NCBI RefSeq assembly: GCF_003382685.1
Contig: NZ_KZ859504.1
Location: 17,265-81,264 of the forward strand
From: Halorussus litoreus
Lineage (GTDB): Archaea; Halobacteriota; Halobacteria; Halobacteriales; Haladaptataceae
Direction of reading: 5' to 3'
Length of the DNA: 64,000 nucleotides
Below are positions 51,702 to 60,764 of this stretch, piece by piece. The position numbers were made by a program, and so were the translations under genes. Under the pieces are notes generated by a model. That model worked only from the letters and a program-made list of their open reading frames with translations. It had not been told where the DNA came from and did no database searches. The first letter of the stretch is position 1, and every line of letters begins with the position of its first letter.

Positions 51702-52271
51702 TTACCGGTCGCTTTGGTCGGCGTTGCCCTCGTTTGTGTCGACTGCCGTCGAATCCCCGCTCGCGCGCTGGGCGTTCCCGGCGTCGAGGTACTCCTGCTG
51801 GACCGCGACGACCTCGGTCGAGTCCGCGCAGTCGGCGTACCGCCGGAGCGGCTCGGCGTTGAGGTCGAGGAACGTCTCGCCCCACGTGAACTTGCTCAGA
51901 ATCTCCTCGGCGTGGTCGCGCTCGCCGAGGATGGTCAGCGCGGCCGCGAACGCCTCGACCGTGTTGAGCCGGAACGGCTTGCCGTAGTTGACGGGGTTGG
52001 CCGCCACGAGGAACGGGAGCGCGCGGTGGACGCCCGGCATCTCGAACAGCGCCCGCTCGGCGGTCTCCCACGAGCAGTCGAGCGCGACCAGCGCGTCGGT
52101 CTCCTCGCGGTCGGCCGGCGAGAGCGCCTGCTCGGCGTGGGGGTTGAGGACGATGCCGTAGGGGGTCGCCCGAGCGCTCCGATGGAGTTTGGCGAGGTCG
52201 AACCGCGCGAGCTTTCGCGCGCTGCACTTTTCGGGGTCGTCGTCGCCCTCGTATCTGACGTGGAGCTTCAC
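51702..52271 (-). CDS. tsr3: Tsr3/DUF367 rRNA aminocarboxypropyltransferase
   Basis: The 189-residue protein has [12 protein letters not shown] near residue 19, [13 protein letters not shown] near residue 42, ALDCSWE near residue 63, [21 protein letters not shown] near residue 86 and [11 protein letters not shown] near residue 128, all typical of Tsr3. The enzyme adds an acp group to a small-subunit rRNA nucleotide late in ribosome assembly. It is divergent from an RNA ligase gene across 90 bp. Confidence 0.92.
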   Translation of the reverse strand: MKLHVRYEGDDDPEKCSARKLARFDLAKLHRSARATPYGIVLNPHAEQALSPADREETDALVALDCSWETAERALFEMPGVHRALPFLVAANPVNYGKPFRLNTVEAFAAALTILGERDHAEEILSKFTWGETFLDLNAEPLRRYADCADSTEVVAVQQEYLDAGNAQRASGDSTAVDTNEGNADQSDR

Positions 52272-52361
52272 CGGGTCGACGTTGGCGAGTGGCGTTCAAA
52301 AGTCGCTCGGACGGCCTCCCGTGCCAACCCTTACTTCCCCGCACCGACTACTCCACGTCGG

Positions 52362-53207
52362 ATGAAGCAGTTCCCGTCGATCCCGCGCGTCGAGAACGCG
52401 CCCGCCGACCTCCTCGACTCGGGCCACCTCTGGCTCCAGGAGAAGGTCGACGGCGCGAACTTCCGGTTCCGGCTGCTCGACGACGGCGTCGTCGAGTTCG
52501 GCGACCGAAGTCGGACCTACCGCGACGCCGACGAGATTCCCGACCCGTACCGTCACGCGGTCCGGCACGTCCGCGAGCGGGTCGACCGCGAGGCGCTCCG
52601 GCGCGCGGTCGCCGACGTGGAGTCGGTAGTCTGCTTCGGCGAGGCGATGCACCGCCACGCCGTCGACTACGACTGGGACCGGACGCCTTCCTTCCTCGGC
52701 TTCGACGTGTGGGACGGCGAGGAGGGCCGCTTCCTCCCGCCGGACGCGGTCGAGCAGGTGTACGACCGGCTCGGCTTGGCGGCCGTCAACGCCTTCGAGA
52801 AGGAGGTCCGGGCGACCGACTTCGACCCCGCGGACTACGAGGTCCCCGAATCGGCGTGGTACGCCGGCCCCGCGGAGGGCGTCGTCGTTCGGAACAAGAC
52901 CGGCGGTCGCGCGAAGCTGCTCCACCCCGAATTTCGCGAGGTCGACGACACCGTCCCGGTCGAAGCGCCCGCCGAGGAACTGGCCGACAAGTACGTCACC
53001 CGCCACCGGATCGAGAAGACCGCCCACAAGCTCGCCGACCACGAGCGACCGGTCACCTTCGACGCCGTCTTCGACCGCGTGGTCGAGGACGTGGTTCGCG
53101 AGGAGCACAAGCAGCTGTTCCACGGCGACCGCTCGGTCGACGTGAGCGCGTTCCGGTCGGCGGCGGCCGAGCTGACCCAGCGATTTCTCGACGAGGAGCG
53201 TCAGTAG
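52362..53207 (+). CDS. ATP-dependent RNA ligase family protein (Rnl2-like)
   Basis: The 281-residue protein has nucleotidyltransferase motifs: EKVDGANFRFRL near residue 28 (motif I lysine), FGEAMHRHAVDY near residue 93, FLGFDVWDG near residue 113 (motif IIIa), AEGVVVRNK near residue 167 (motif IV) and AKLLHPEFRE (motif V). It should seal RNA nicks with ATP or transfer AMP. The C-terminal helical domain is unrelated to DNA ligases. The physiological RNA is unknown. Confidence 0.85.
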   Translation: MKQFPSIPRVENAPADLLDSGHLWLQEKVDGANFRFRLLDDGVVEFGDRSRTYRDADEIPDPYRHAVRHVRERVDREALRRAVADVESVVCFGEAMHRHAVDYDWDRTPSFLGFDVWDGEEGRFLPPDAVEQVYDRLGLAAVNAFEKEVRATDFDPADYEVPESAWYAGPAEGVVVRNKTGGRAKLLHPEFREVDDTVPVEAPAEELADKYVTRHRIEKTAHKLADHERPVTFDAVFDRVVEDVVREEHKQLFHGDRSVDVSAFRSAAAELTQRFLDEERQ

Positions 53208-53248
53208 CGACGGAACGTCGGTCAGTCGCTCAGATCCTGAACGTTCAC

Positions 53249-53662
53249 TCAGAGCCCGAGCGTCCGCCGCAGACGGCCGAGCAGTCCGGGGTCGTCGACG
53301 GGAAGCTCGCGAGCGACGGCGTCGAGTTCGTCGTCGCCGAATCGGTCGTCGTGGCGGGCCTCCACAAGCCACGACTCCCACTCGTCGGCGGTCATGGTGC
53401 CCCGCGACTCGGGGCCCCACTGCTCGACCAGCGCCTCGCGGTCGCGGAACGGGACGTCCATCTCCCCGCCGCCCCAGTACAGCGGCGAGAGTTCGAACTC
53501 GTAGTCCGCATCCTCGGCGGGCGACGCGTCCGCTGCGGACGCGTCGCCCGCCGAGGACGCGTCGTCGTCCGGAAACTGGACGCGATACGGGTAGTTCTCG
53601 TAGAGGAACACGTCCTCGGGCGTAACGGTCTCGCCGTTCGGCAGTTCGAGTTCGCGGGCCAT
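53249..53662 (-). CDS. haloarchaeal hypothetical protein with palindrome-encoded insert
   Basis: The 137-residue acidic protein starts MARELELPNGETVTPEDVFL and contains YENYPYRVQF and LSPLYWGGGEMDVPFRDREA, patterns of an uncharacterised haloarchaeal family. Residues of about 36-51 (SSAGDASAADASPAED) are encoded by a perfect 47-bp palindrome and look like an in-frame insertion in a loop. The function is unknown. Confidence 0.8.
   Translation of the reverse strand: MARELELPNGETVTPEDVFLYENYPYRVQFPDDDASSAGDASAADASPAEDADYEFELSPLYWGGGEMDVPFRDREALVEQWGPESRGTMTADEWESWLVEARHDDRFGDDELDAVARELPVDDPGLLGRLRRTLGL
53511..53557. repeat. 47-bp perfect palindrome inside a gene
   Basis: Two exact 23-bp arms beginning TCCTCGGCGGGCGACGCG flank a single central base. 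The element lies in frame within the 137-residue protein gene. Confidence 0.95.
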
Positions 53663-53745
53663 TCGATTGCGTGGTGGTAGGGTTTGGAGCGTCTTGAGGG
53701 TTGGTTCGGAATCGAGGAGACGGGGCGATAGCCGGGTCGGAAGAA

Positions 53746-54729
53746 CTACAGCAGGTCTCGATTCCGGAAGTAGAGCACGCCCGCGACCGGCGCGAGCACC
53801 GTCCAGACGAGCAGGACGACCGCGGCGAACGGGTAGCCGGTCGCTGCGGACGTGACGGACTCGCTCGGGGCCGTGACGAGCGGGTGGCCGTACTCGAAGT
53901 CCGCGAACAGCGTCGTGAGCTTCACGTAGGCGTTGAGGGGGTTGAGCCGACCGACCCAGAAGAACCACTCCGGTCGGGGGTACTGCTGTTCGACGCTCTG
54001 CATCAGGACGAACTGGATCGCGGGCCAGCCAGCCCGGAGCATGGCATACACCGCGATGACGACTGCGACCGCCCGGTTGGAGTTGTCGGCGTACGCCGAC
54101 GCGGTCAGCCCGATGCCGACGAACAGGAGCGCGTACGGGATCGACACCGCGGCGAGTCCGACCATTCCGACGAACGAGCCGTTCTGGAACGTAAACGCGA
54201 CGATGCCGCCGGTGAGCACGAGGCAGACGACCAGCGGGACGAGGACGACCGTGGCCCGCGAGCAGAACTTCCCGAGGAAGGCGTCGTCGCGGGAGTTCGG
54301 CAGGCCGAGCAGGAAGCGGACGCTCCCCGTCTCGCGCTCGCCGACCAGCGCGGCGTAGCTCCCGACGAGGCCGACCAGCGGGAGCACGAACGACAGGCCC
54401 GAGCCCACGGACATGACCGCGAGTTCCATGTCGGGGCCGACCCCAGCGGTCCGCGGGTCCGCGAGTGCGAGCGTGAGCGCGACCGCGAGAACGGTGAACG
54501 TGACGACGACGCCAGCGATCTGGGCGGGGTCGCCGAGGAAGACCAGCGCGGCGATGGCACCGACGGTGAGCAGCGCGCCGACCGCCGCGATCGCGGCCAC
54601 GTCGGCCGCGAGCGCGAACAGCCCCACGGCGACCACGGTCACGAGCGCGACGATGGCCGTCACGGCCGTCCCGGTCCGCGAGCGGTAGACGCTCGTGAGA
54701 TCGCGCAGGTAGACGTCGGTCCAGCTCAC
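53746..54729 (-). CDS. ABC-2 type permease
   Basis: The 327-residue protein has six or more membrane helices and ERETGSVRFLLGLPNSRDDAFLGK near residue 130, the loop typical of ABC-2 export permeases that contacts the ATPase. Its ATG at 54729 overlaps the stop of the ATPase gene by four bases, so the pair forms one exporter. The substrate is unknown; such haloarchaeal pairs resemble NosFY and the Cu-processing family. Confidence 0.88.
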   Translation of the reverse strand: MSWTDVYLRDLTSVYRSRTGTAVTAIVALVTVVAVGLFALAADVAAIAAVGALLTVGAIAALVFLGDPAQIAGVVVTFTVLAVALTLALADPRTAGVGPDMELAVMSVGSGLSFVLPLVGLVGSYAALVGERETGSVRFLLGLPNSRDDAFLGKFCSRATVVLVPLVVCLVLTGGIVAFTFQNGSFVGMVGLAAVSIPYALLFVGIGLTASAYADNSNRAVAVVIAVYAMLRAGWPAIQFVLMQSVEQQYPRPEWFFWVGRLNPLNAYVKLTTLFADFEYGHPLVTAPSESVTSAATGYPFAAVVLLVWTVLAPVAGVLYFRNRDLL

Positions 54730-55736
54730 GCGTCGCCCTCCATCGGCGTGGCTGAGCCGCCGTCGTCGCGGTTCGAGGCGTCGCCCGCCGCGAGTCCCGA
54801 TGCATCGCCATCGATTCCTTCGGAAGCGTCACCTTCGGTGTACTTCGAGAACACGTCCGAGAGCGACGCCTCGCGGACAGCGAAGTCCTCGAACAGGCCC
54901 GCGTCGGCCGCGGCGTTCAGCACGCGGAGCTTCGTCTCCCCGCGGCCGTCGCAGTCGACCTCGACGCGGCCGTGGCGGGCCGTCACCTCGCGGACGCCCT
55001 CGACGGCTCGCATCTCGGCGAGGAGTTCGTCCGGGACGGCCGACAGCCACACCGAGAGCGTGGCGCCCGCGCCGAGTTCGTCCCGGAGTTCTTCGACCTC
55101 GCCGACCGCCGCGAGTCGACCGTCGAGCAGGATACCGATACGGTCGGCGACCGCCTCGACCTGTTCGAGGATGTGGCTGGAGAAGAAGACGGTCGCGCCG
55201 CGGTCGGCCTCCTCGGTGACGACCTCGCGGAGCATCCGCGCGCCGTTGGGGTCGAGCCCGGTGGAGGGTTCGTCGAGCACGAGCAGGTCGGGGTCGCCGA
55301 CCAGCGCGACCGCGATGGCCATCCGTTGGCGCATCCCCTTGGAGTAGCCGCCGGCGCGGCGCTCGCGGGCCGCCTCGTCGAGCCCCACGCGGTCGAGCAG
55401 CGCGTCGGGGTCGTCGTCGGCGTCCTTCGTGTCGATGGCGTGCTGGACGTGCTCGCGCCCGGTGAGTCGGGGGTACGCGCCGTACCCCTCCAGCAGTAGG
55501 CCCGAGCGCTGCCGGACCGCGACCGACTCGCGCCGGGTGTCCCGGCCGAACACCCGGACCGCGCCGCTGGAGGGCTTCGTGAAGTCGAGCATGGCGTTGA
55601 TGGTCGTCGACTTGCCCGCGCCGTTGGGGCCGAGGAAGCCGAACACCTCGCCGCCCTCGACCGACAGCGAGAGGTCGTCGACCGCGACCACGTCGCCGAA
55701 CTGCTTGGTCAGACCGTCTATCTCGATTACTGACAT
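54726..55736 (-). CDS. ABC exporter ATP-binding protein
   Basis: The 336-residue ATPase has GPNGAGKST near residue 37, YSKGMRQRMAI near residue 133 (a variant signature), LLVLDEPSTGLDPNG near residue 157 and the switch SSHILEQVE. The C-terminal 100 residues carry the DUF4162-like domain and end in an Asp/Gly/Ala/Ser-rich tail with repeated GDAS units. It pairs with the downstream permease. The start at 55736 begins the typical MSVIEIDGLTKQFG. Confidence 0.9.
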   Translation of the reverse strand: MSVIEIDGLTKQFGDVVAVDDLSLSVEGGEVFGFLGPNGAGKSTTINAMLDFTKPSSGAVRVFGRDTRRESVAVRQRSGLLLEGYGAYPRLTGREHVQHAIDTKDADDDPDALLDRVGLDEAARERRAGGYSKGMRQRMAIAVALVGDPDLLVLDEPSTGLDPNGARMLREVVTEEADRGATVFFSSHILEQVEAVADRIGILLDGRLAAVGEVEELRDELGAGATLSVWLSAVPDELLAEMRAVEGVREVTARHGRVEVDCDGRGETKLRVLNAAADAGLFEDFAVREASLSDVFSKYTEGDASEGIDGDASGLAAGDASNRDDGGSATPMEGDA

Positions 55737-55793
55737 TGGGGACGTGTTTCGAACCCCGAAGACCGGCGAAATAAGTCTTCTCACGCTGCGATG

Positions 55794-55842
55794 GCGGGGC
55801 GGCCGGGCGGCGGCACACGATACCGCCGCCCGGCCGCCCCGC
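55794..55842. repeat. intergenic perfect hairpin, 20-bp stem
   Basis: Arms beginning GCGGGGCGGCCGGGC at 55794-55813 and 55823-55842 are exact complements with a nine-base loop. It lies 58 bp upstream of the ABC exporter ATPase start. Beyond it, the rest of the 372-bp divergent gap (55737-56108) is AT-richer and holds the promoter of peptide system 2. Confidence 0.95.
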
Positions 55843-56020
55843 TTCGGAGATTCTGCCTTCGGACTCGAAATGATTCGCAACCCTTGACCTGAAACCGCAA
55901 CGATAGGTGGCTATTCTTTCCGTCTCCATATTCTCTCTCGCATAGAATTGGAACGAAACCCGGTTTCGCGGAACAACCTCCAACAGTTCCCCATTGTTGG
56001 TGAACAACAAACACCGAAGA

Positions 56021-56026
56021 TTTATA
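56021..56026 (+). promoter_or_regulatory. TATA box of peptide ABC system 2
   Basis: TTTATA in AT-rich DNA about 25 bp before 56050 is the only clear promoter for the permease operon. A TTGTT-ggtg-AACAA dyad at about 55997-56010, just before it, may be a regulatory site. Confidence 0.5.
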
Positions 56027-56041
56027 CACGCCTGTCGGGTT

Positions 56042-56104
56042 ATGGCACGTGTGAAAGTGGCACAGGAATCCGACCGTCGTATCGACGTTCGACTCGGGGG
56101 ATAG
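56042..56104 (+). CDS. possible 20-residue leader ORF before peptide permease
   Basis: An ATG at 56042 opens a frame (MARVKVAQESDRRIDVRLGG) that ends with TAG at 56104, four bases before the GTG of the permease gene. A GGAG ribosome-binding sequence lies between. An in-frame GTG at 56051 falls almost at the transcription start predicted from the TATA box. It could be a translated leader that couples to the permease, or simply untranslated leader. Confidence 0.3.
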   Translation: MARVKVAQESDRRIDVRLGG

Positions 56105-56108
56105 GAGC

Positions 56109-57056
56109 GTGAGGTATCGCTACATCGCAATTCGACTGCTCCAGACCGTCCCGGTCCTGTTCGGCGTTTCGGTCGTGGTCTTCATCATCATCCATTCGGC
56201 ACCGGGCGACCCCGTCGTGAACATGCTCGGCATCGAGGCGACCGACGAGAACGTCGCCCAGATTCGGCAAGCGTACGGGTTGAACGACCCGCTGTACGTC
56301 CAGTACGCCAACTGGCTCGGCGGCATTCTCCAAGGCGATCTCGGCCAGTCGCTCACCCAGAACCGTTCGGTCACCGCGCTCATCGCGAGCCGACTCCCCG
56401 CGACGCTGTTCCTCGCGGTCGCGTCGATGCTCATCGCGGTCGTCATCGCCATCCCGGCCGGGATAATCAGCGCGGTTCGAAAGGGTTCGGCCAGCGACTA
56501 CGGCGTCACGCTCGGCGCGCTGACCGGCATCTCGATCCCGAACTTCTGGCTCGGCCTCATCCTCATCCTGCTGTTCGCGCGGACGTACAACGTCTTCCCG
56601 CCCGGCAACTACGTCCCGCCCTCCGAGGACCCCGTGGCGGCCATCAGGCACGTCGCGCTCCCGGCGATCACGGTCGGGACGGCGTTCGCCGCGCTGCTCG
56701 CCAGACAGACCCGCTCGTCGATGCTCGACAACCTCAATCAGGAGTACGTCAAGATGGCCAAGTCGAAGGGCCTGGGCTCCCGGAAGATCTTCGTCCGGCA
56801 CGCGCTCAAGCAGGCGCTGCTCCCCGTCATCACGGTCGCGGGCCTCCAGTTCGGCTACCTGCTCTCGGCGACGGTCGTCGTCGAGCAGGTGTTCGCGTGG
56901 CCCGGGATGGGCCGGCTCATCTGGTCGGCGGTCCAGCAGCAGGACTACCCGACCGTTCAGGGGACCGTGCTCGTCGTCGCCACGCTGTTCGTGCTCATCA
57001 ACGTGATCGTCGACCTCACCTACTCCTACCTCGACCCACGGGTGAGCGCATCGTGA
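56109..57056 (+). CDS. peptide-type ABC permease, DppB/OppB family (system 2)
   Basis: The 315-residue permease starts at GTG with RYRYIAIRLLQTVPVLFGVSV and HSAPGDPVVNMLG, and has the ATPase-contact loop NQEYVKMAKSKGLGSRKIFVRH near residue 215. Six membrane helices are evident. A GGAG sequence lies three bases before the GTG. Its TGA overlaps the next GTG by four bases. It is the channel half of a second complete peptide-type importer. Confidence 0.92.
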   Translation: MRYRYIAIRLLQTVPVLFGVSVVVFIIIHSAPGDPVVNMLGIEATDENVAQIRQAYGLNDPLYVQYANWLGGILQGDLGQSLTQNRSVTALIASRLPATLFLAVASMLIAVVIAIPAGIISAVRKGSASDYGVTLGALTGISIPNFWLGLILILLFARTYNVFPPGNYVPPSEDPVAAIRHVALPAITVGTAFAALLARQTRSSMLDNLNQEYVKMAKSKGLGSRKIFVRHALKQALLPVITVAGLQFGYLLSATVVVEQVFAWPGMGRLIWSAVQQQDYPTVQGTVLVVATLFVLINVIVDLTYSYLDPRVSAS

Positions 57057-58021
57057 GTGGGGAGAATCCAACCGGCGGCTCCGCTGGAACCGACGACTCG
57101 GCGGGACAGACGGCAGACGAGTCCACGAAGCCCGAGAGTCCAACTGGCTTCCGGCGGACGTGGCGGGGCTTCCGCGCGCACGGCCTCGCGGTCGCGGGCC
57201 TCGTCGTCGTTTCGGTCGTGACGCTCGTCGGCATCTTCTCGTACGTCGACGACGCCTTCCTCGGGAACTCGCTCATCACGTCGGTCTACTACAGTCCGTT
57301 CGCGCCGGAGTTCATGCCGCTGCAGGGGCCGAGCATGGCCCATCCGTTCGGGACCGACACGCTCGGTCGGGACGTGCTCGCCCGGACCATCTACGGCGCG
57401 AAGGTGTCCATCCAGGTCGCGCTGACAGCGGTGCTCGTGGCCGCATCGCTCGGCTCGCCGCTGGGCGTCGTCGCGGGCTACCTCGGCGGCACCGTCGAGA
57501 CGGTCGTGATGCGGACGGTCGACGTGATGCTCGGGTTCCCCGCGCTCGTGCTCGCCATCGGGCTGGTCGCGGCGCTCGGGTTCAACCTCACGAACGTCAT
57601 CATCGCGCTCGGCATCGTCTACGTCCCGCAGTTCGCTCGCATCGCGCGCAGCACCGCGCTCAGCGTCTCGAACGAGGAGTACGTCGACGCCGCGAAGGCG
57701 CTGGGCTACTCGACGCCCCACATCGTGTTCCGCGAGGTGCTGCCCAACTGCATCTCGCCGCTGCTCGTACAGGCGTCGCTGCTGATGGCGTTCGCAATCA
57801 TCGCCGAAGCGTCGCTATCGTTCCTCGGGCTGGGCGTCCAGCCGCCGACCCCGACGTGGGGCCAGATGGTCTCGGACGGGAGCGGCTACCTCACCTCGGC
57901 CCCGTGGATCTCGCTGTTCCCGGGGGCGGCCATCTTCGTGACGGTGCTCGGGTTCAACCTCATCGGCGACGGCCTGCGCGACGCACTCGACCCGCGTGAG
58001 AGCGCGGAACGGAGGTTCTGA
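57053..58021 (+). CDS. peptide-type ABC permease, DppC/OppC family (system 2)
   Basis: The 322-residue permease begins with a polar, Gly/Ser/Thr-rich cytoplasmic stretch, then a membrane helix, AHPFGTDTLGRDVLARTIYGA near residue 97 and EYVDAAKALGYSTPHIVFREV near residue 205, the EAA-like loop. It starts at a GTG overlapping the preceding stop and is followed after one base by the ATPase gene, so the three genes are an operon. Confidence 0.92.
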   Translation: MSGENPTGGSAGTDDSAGQTADESTKPESPTGFRRTWRGFRAHGLAVAGLVVVSVVTLVGIFSYVDDAFLGNSLITSVYYSPFAPEFMPLQGPSMAHPFGTDTLGRDVLARTIYGAKVSIQVALTAVLVAASLGSPLGVVAGYLGGTVETVVMRTVDVMLGFPALVLAIGLVAALGFNLTNVIIALGIVYVPQFARIARSTALSVSNEEYVDAAKALGYSTPHIVFREVLPNCISPLLVQASLLMAFAIIAEASLSFLGLGVQPPTPTWGQMVSDGSGYLTSAPWISLFPGAAIFVTVLGFNLIGDGLRDALDPRESAERRF

Positions 58022-58022
58022 G

Positions 58023-60200
58023 ATGACTGATGCACTACTTTCGGTCCGCGATCTGACAACCGAGTTCGCCACCCCGAACGGGAGCATCCGCGCCATCGAG
58101 GACGTAAGCTTCGACGTCGAGTCGGGCGAGAAGCTCGGCATCGTCGGCGAATCGGGCTCCGGCAAGAGCGTCACCGCCCGGTCGATCATGGGTCTGCTCG
58201 ACGAGAACGGCCGCATCGCGAACGGGTCGGTCGAACTCGGCGGGCACGACCTCACGTCACTGTCCGAGCGCGAACTCACCGACGTGCGCGGCACGGAGGT
58301 CGCGATGATCTTCCAGGACCCGATGTCGTCGCTGACGCCGGTGCTGACGGTCGGCACCCAGATCACCGAGACCATCCTCGAACACCGCGACGTGACGAAG
58401 GCCGAGGCCCGCGAGCAGGCCATCGACCTGCTCGAACAGGTCCGGATTCCGGACCCCGAATCGGTCATCGACACGTACCCCCACCAGCTCTCGGGCGGGC
58501 AGCGCCAGCGGGTGCTCATCGCCATCGCCATCTCCTGCGACCCGGACCTGCTCATCGCCGACGAGCCGACCACCGCGCTCGACGTGACCATCGAGGCCCA
58601 GATCCTCGACCTGCTCGAAGACCTCGTGAGCGACCGCGAGACGAGTCTGGTCCAGATCACCCACGACCTCGGCGTGGTCGCGGAGACGTGCGACCGGGTC
58701 GCGGTGATGTACGCCGGGCGCGTGGTCGAGCAGGGGCCGGTCTCGGAGGTGTTCGTCGAGCCGCGCCATCCCTACACCGCGGGGCTGCTCCGGTCGACGC
58801 CGCGCATCGCCGACGTGGAGCCCGAACTGCTCGCGGGCAACGTCCCCGATCCCGGCGAGCGCCCGGTTGGCTGCAACTTCGCGCCGCGGTGTCCCCACAG
58901 CACGGACGACTGCCACGTGGACGACCCGCCGCTCGAACCGGCGGGGGCAGCGTCGCGCCCCTCCGCGGAGGGGCGCGACGCTGCCCCCGCGGAAGGTAGG
59001 GAGGTCGCTTCCGGAGAGGGCCGCGAAGCCGCATCCGCGGAGGGCCGCGAAGTCGCCTGCGTGCGGACCGACGACATCGGAACCCTCGAACCGATTCCCG
59101 AGGCGAAACGCGAGCAGACCGCGACCCCCGAGGTCGGCCCGACCATCGTCGAGGGCGAGCGCGTCGAGAAGGACTTCAGCTCGGCCGACTCGCTGCTCGA
59201 CCGGCTCCTGCCCGGCGGGGAACCGCCCGTCAGGGCCGTCGACGGTGTCGACCTCTCGCTCGCGGAGGGCGAGACGCTGGGGCTGGTCGGCGAGTCCGGG
59301 TCGGGCAAGACGACGCTCGGCCGGCTCCTCCTCGAACTCACCGACCGGACGGGCGGCGAGATCCGCTTCGACGGGCGGCCGCTCGCCGAGGTGCCCGAGC
59401 AGGAGCTCCGGAGCCGCATCCAGTTCGTCTTTCAGGACCCCAACTCCTCGCTCAACCCGAGACAGACCGTGGGGAAGATCCTCCGGTTCGCGATCAAGAA
59501 GCACGACGCTGCCACCGATGTGGACGACCGCATCGCCGAACTGCTGACCGAGGTCGGGCTCGACCCCGAGACGAGACACGACTACCCGCACCAGCTCTCG
59601 GGCGGGCAGAAACAGCGCGTGGGGGTCGCTCGCGCGCTCGCGGTCGACCCGGACGTCATCGTGGCCGACGAGCCCACCAGCGCGCTCGACGTGAGCGTGC
59701 AGGGCCAACTGCTCGACCTGCTCGACGACATCAAGCGCGAGCGCGGACTCTCGATGGTCTTCATCAGCCACGACCTCTCGGTCATCCGCCACATCGCCGA
59801 CCGCGTGGCGGTGATGTACCTCGGCCGCATCGTCGAGGTCGGCGACACCCGCGGGCTGTTCGGCGCGCCCCAGCACCCCTACACGGAGGCGCTACTCAGC
59901 GCGGTGCCCGACCCCGACCCGGGGGCGGAAGTCGACCGCATCGTGCTCGACGGCGAGATTCCGGACCCGAAGCGACCGCCCGAGGGCTGTAACTTCGTGA
60001 CTCGCTGCCCGGAGGCAATGGCCGAGTGCGAGAGCCACGACCCGGAGCTCGTGGCGAACGACGACGGCGAGGTGGCGTGTCTGCTCCACCACGACGTGGT
60101 TCGGGGCGAGAGCGCGGACGGGGCTACTGTCAGTGACGGCCCGCCCGAGTCCGAGGCCGGTGACGCCGCGCGGGCCGACGGCAGCGGGGACTCGGTCTGA
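58023..60200 (+). CDS. fused double ABC ATPase, DppD-DppF type (system 2), with palindrome-encoded insert
   Basis: The 725-residue protein has two ATPase domains. Domain 1 has GESGSGKS near residue 42, [10 protein letters not shown] near 157 and [12 protein letters not shown] near 177; its C-terminal tail has [14 protein letters not shown]. Domain 2 (from about residue 380) has [18 protein letters not shown] and [12 protein letters not shown], with tail CNFVTRCP. In domain 1 the tail is interrupted between PPLEP and VACVR by about 30 Ala/Gly/Glu/Arg-rich residues, the first part encoded by a perfect 50-bp palindrome and the rest by 24-bp-like repeats. This lengthens the spacing to the last tail cysteine, part of the Cys set that can hold a 4Fe-4S cluster in this family. 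All ATPase motifs are intact. Confidence 0.9.
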   Translation: MTDALLSVRDLTTEFATPNGSIRAIEDVSFDVESGEKLGIVGESGSGKSVTARSIMGLLDENGRIANGSVELGGHDLTSLSERELTDVRGTEVAMIFQDPMSSLTPVLTVGTQITETILEHRDVTKAEAREQAIDLLEQVRIPDPESVIDTYPHQLSGGQRQRVLIAIAISCDPDLLIADEPTTALDVTIEAQILDLLEDLVSDRETSLVQITHDLGVVAETCDRVAVMYAGRVVEQGPVSEVFVEPRHPYTAGLLRSTPRIADVEPELLAGNVPDPGERPVGCNFAPRCPHSTDDCHVDDPPLEPAGAASRPSAEGRDAAPAEGREVASGEGREAASAEGREVACVRTDDIGTLEPIPEAKREQTATPEVGPTIVEGERVEKDFSSADSLLDRLLPGGEPPVRAVDGVDLSLAEGETLGLVGESGSGKTTLGRLLLELTDRTGGEIRFDGRPLAEVPEQELRSRIQFVFQDPNSSLNPRQTVGKILRFAIKKHDAATDVDDRIAELLTEVGLDPETRHDYPHQLSGGQKQRVGVARALAVDPDVIVADEPTSALDVSVQGQLLDLLDDIKRERGLSMVFISHDLSVIRHIADRVAVMYLGRIVEVGDTRGLFGAPQHPYTEALLSAVPDPDPGAEVDRIVLDGEIPDPKRPPEGCNFVTRCPEAMAECESHDPELVANDDGEVACLLHHDVVRGESADGATVSDGPPESEAGDAARADGSGDSV
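58941..58990. repeat. 50-bp perfect palindrome inside the ATPase gene
   Basis: Exact 25-bp arms beginning GCGGGGGCAGCGTCGCGCCC meet with no loop. It encodes about residues 307-323 of the double ATPase, in frame. Confidence 0.96.
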
Positions 60201-60764
60201 GAGAGACGGGTTTCGTCGGGTGGGAGTATCGGACGCCAATTTTCGACTTCGTCTGCTGGTTTGTCCGTTCCACTGTGCACGCGCTAGCTCAGCCCTCCAG
60301 ACCGGCGCGTGCGGCCGCGACCTCTGTGTCGCGCCAAAACGCGCGAGGGCTGAGCATCGCAGCGAAGCGAGAAGCGCAAGCAGTTGGGGAGGACGAGGCC
60401 GTTGCGGGGCGGTGCGGTCGCTGTGCGGTCACGCCGAGGATCAAGCGAAAGTTAGCTTCACGGTGTGATCACTTCTGCCGGAAGAGCGGCTCGGGCTAGC
60501 TACTGCTTGCGCCTCGGCGTGACCGCAACCGCACAGCACCGCAGCCTCAAACCTCCCCCGCCTCCTGCGTTGCTCGGCCTCCGCTTCGCTCCGGCCTGCG
60601 CTACTCGTCCCTCGCGCGCGTTGCTCGCGCGCGCCGGAATCAAAACACAGTGTTGCTCGGAGAAGGGCTAGAGTACCGCTCTAAGAAAGCGGAGAGACCT
60701 CCGTTGAGCGACGCTGACGAACGAATGCGGAAAAAGAAACCCAAATCAGCCGAAAGCGCAGCGT
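60201..60764. other. 564-bp convergent gap with a large repeat
   Basis: Between the double ATPase and the convergent binding-protein gene there is no recognised gene. The gap contains the large palindromic repeat at 60302-60638. Its symmetry could form a strong stem at both mRNA 3' ends. Confidence 0.7.
60302..60638. repeat. large dispersed palindromic repeat, copy 2
   Basis: The arms begin CCGGCGCG and end CGCGCGCCGG, and the 102-bp core (60425-60526) is bounded by inverted GCGGTCACGCCGAGG. The core length equals that of copy 1 at 50744-50845. Several positions in the stem differ in pairs, such as CTCAAG/CTTGAG versus a mismatched equivalent, so fold conservation is partial. Confidence 0.8.
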
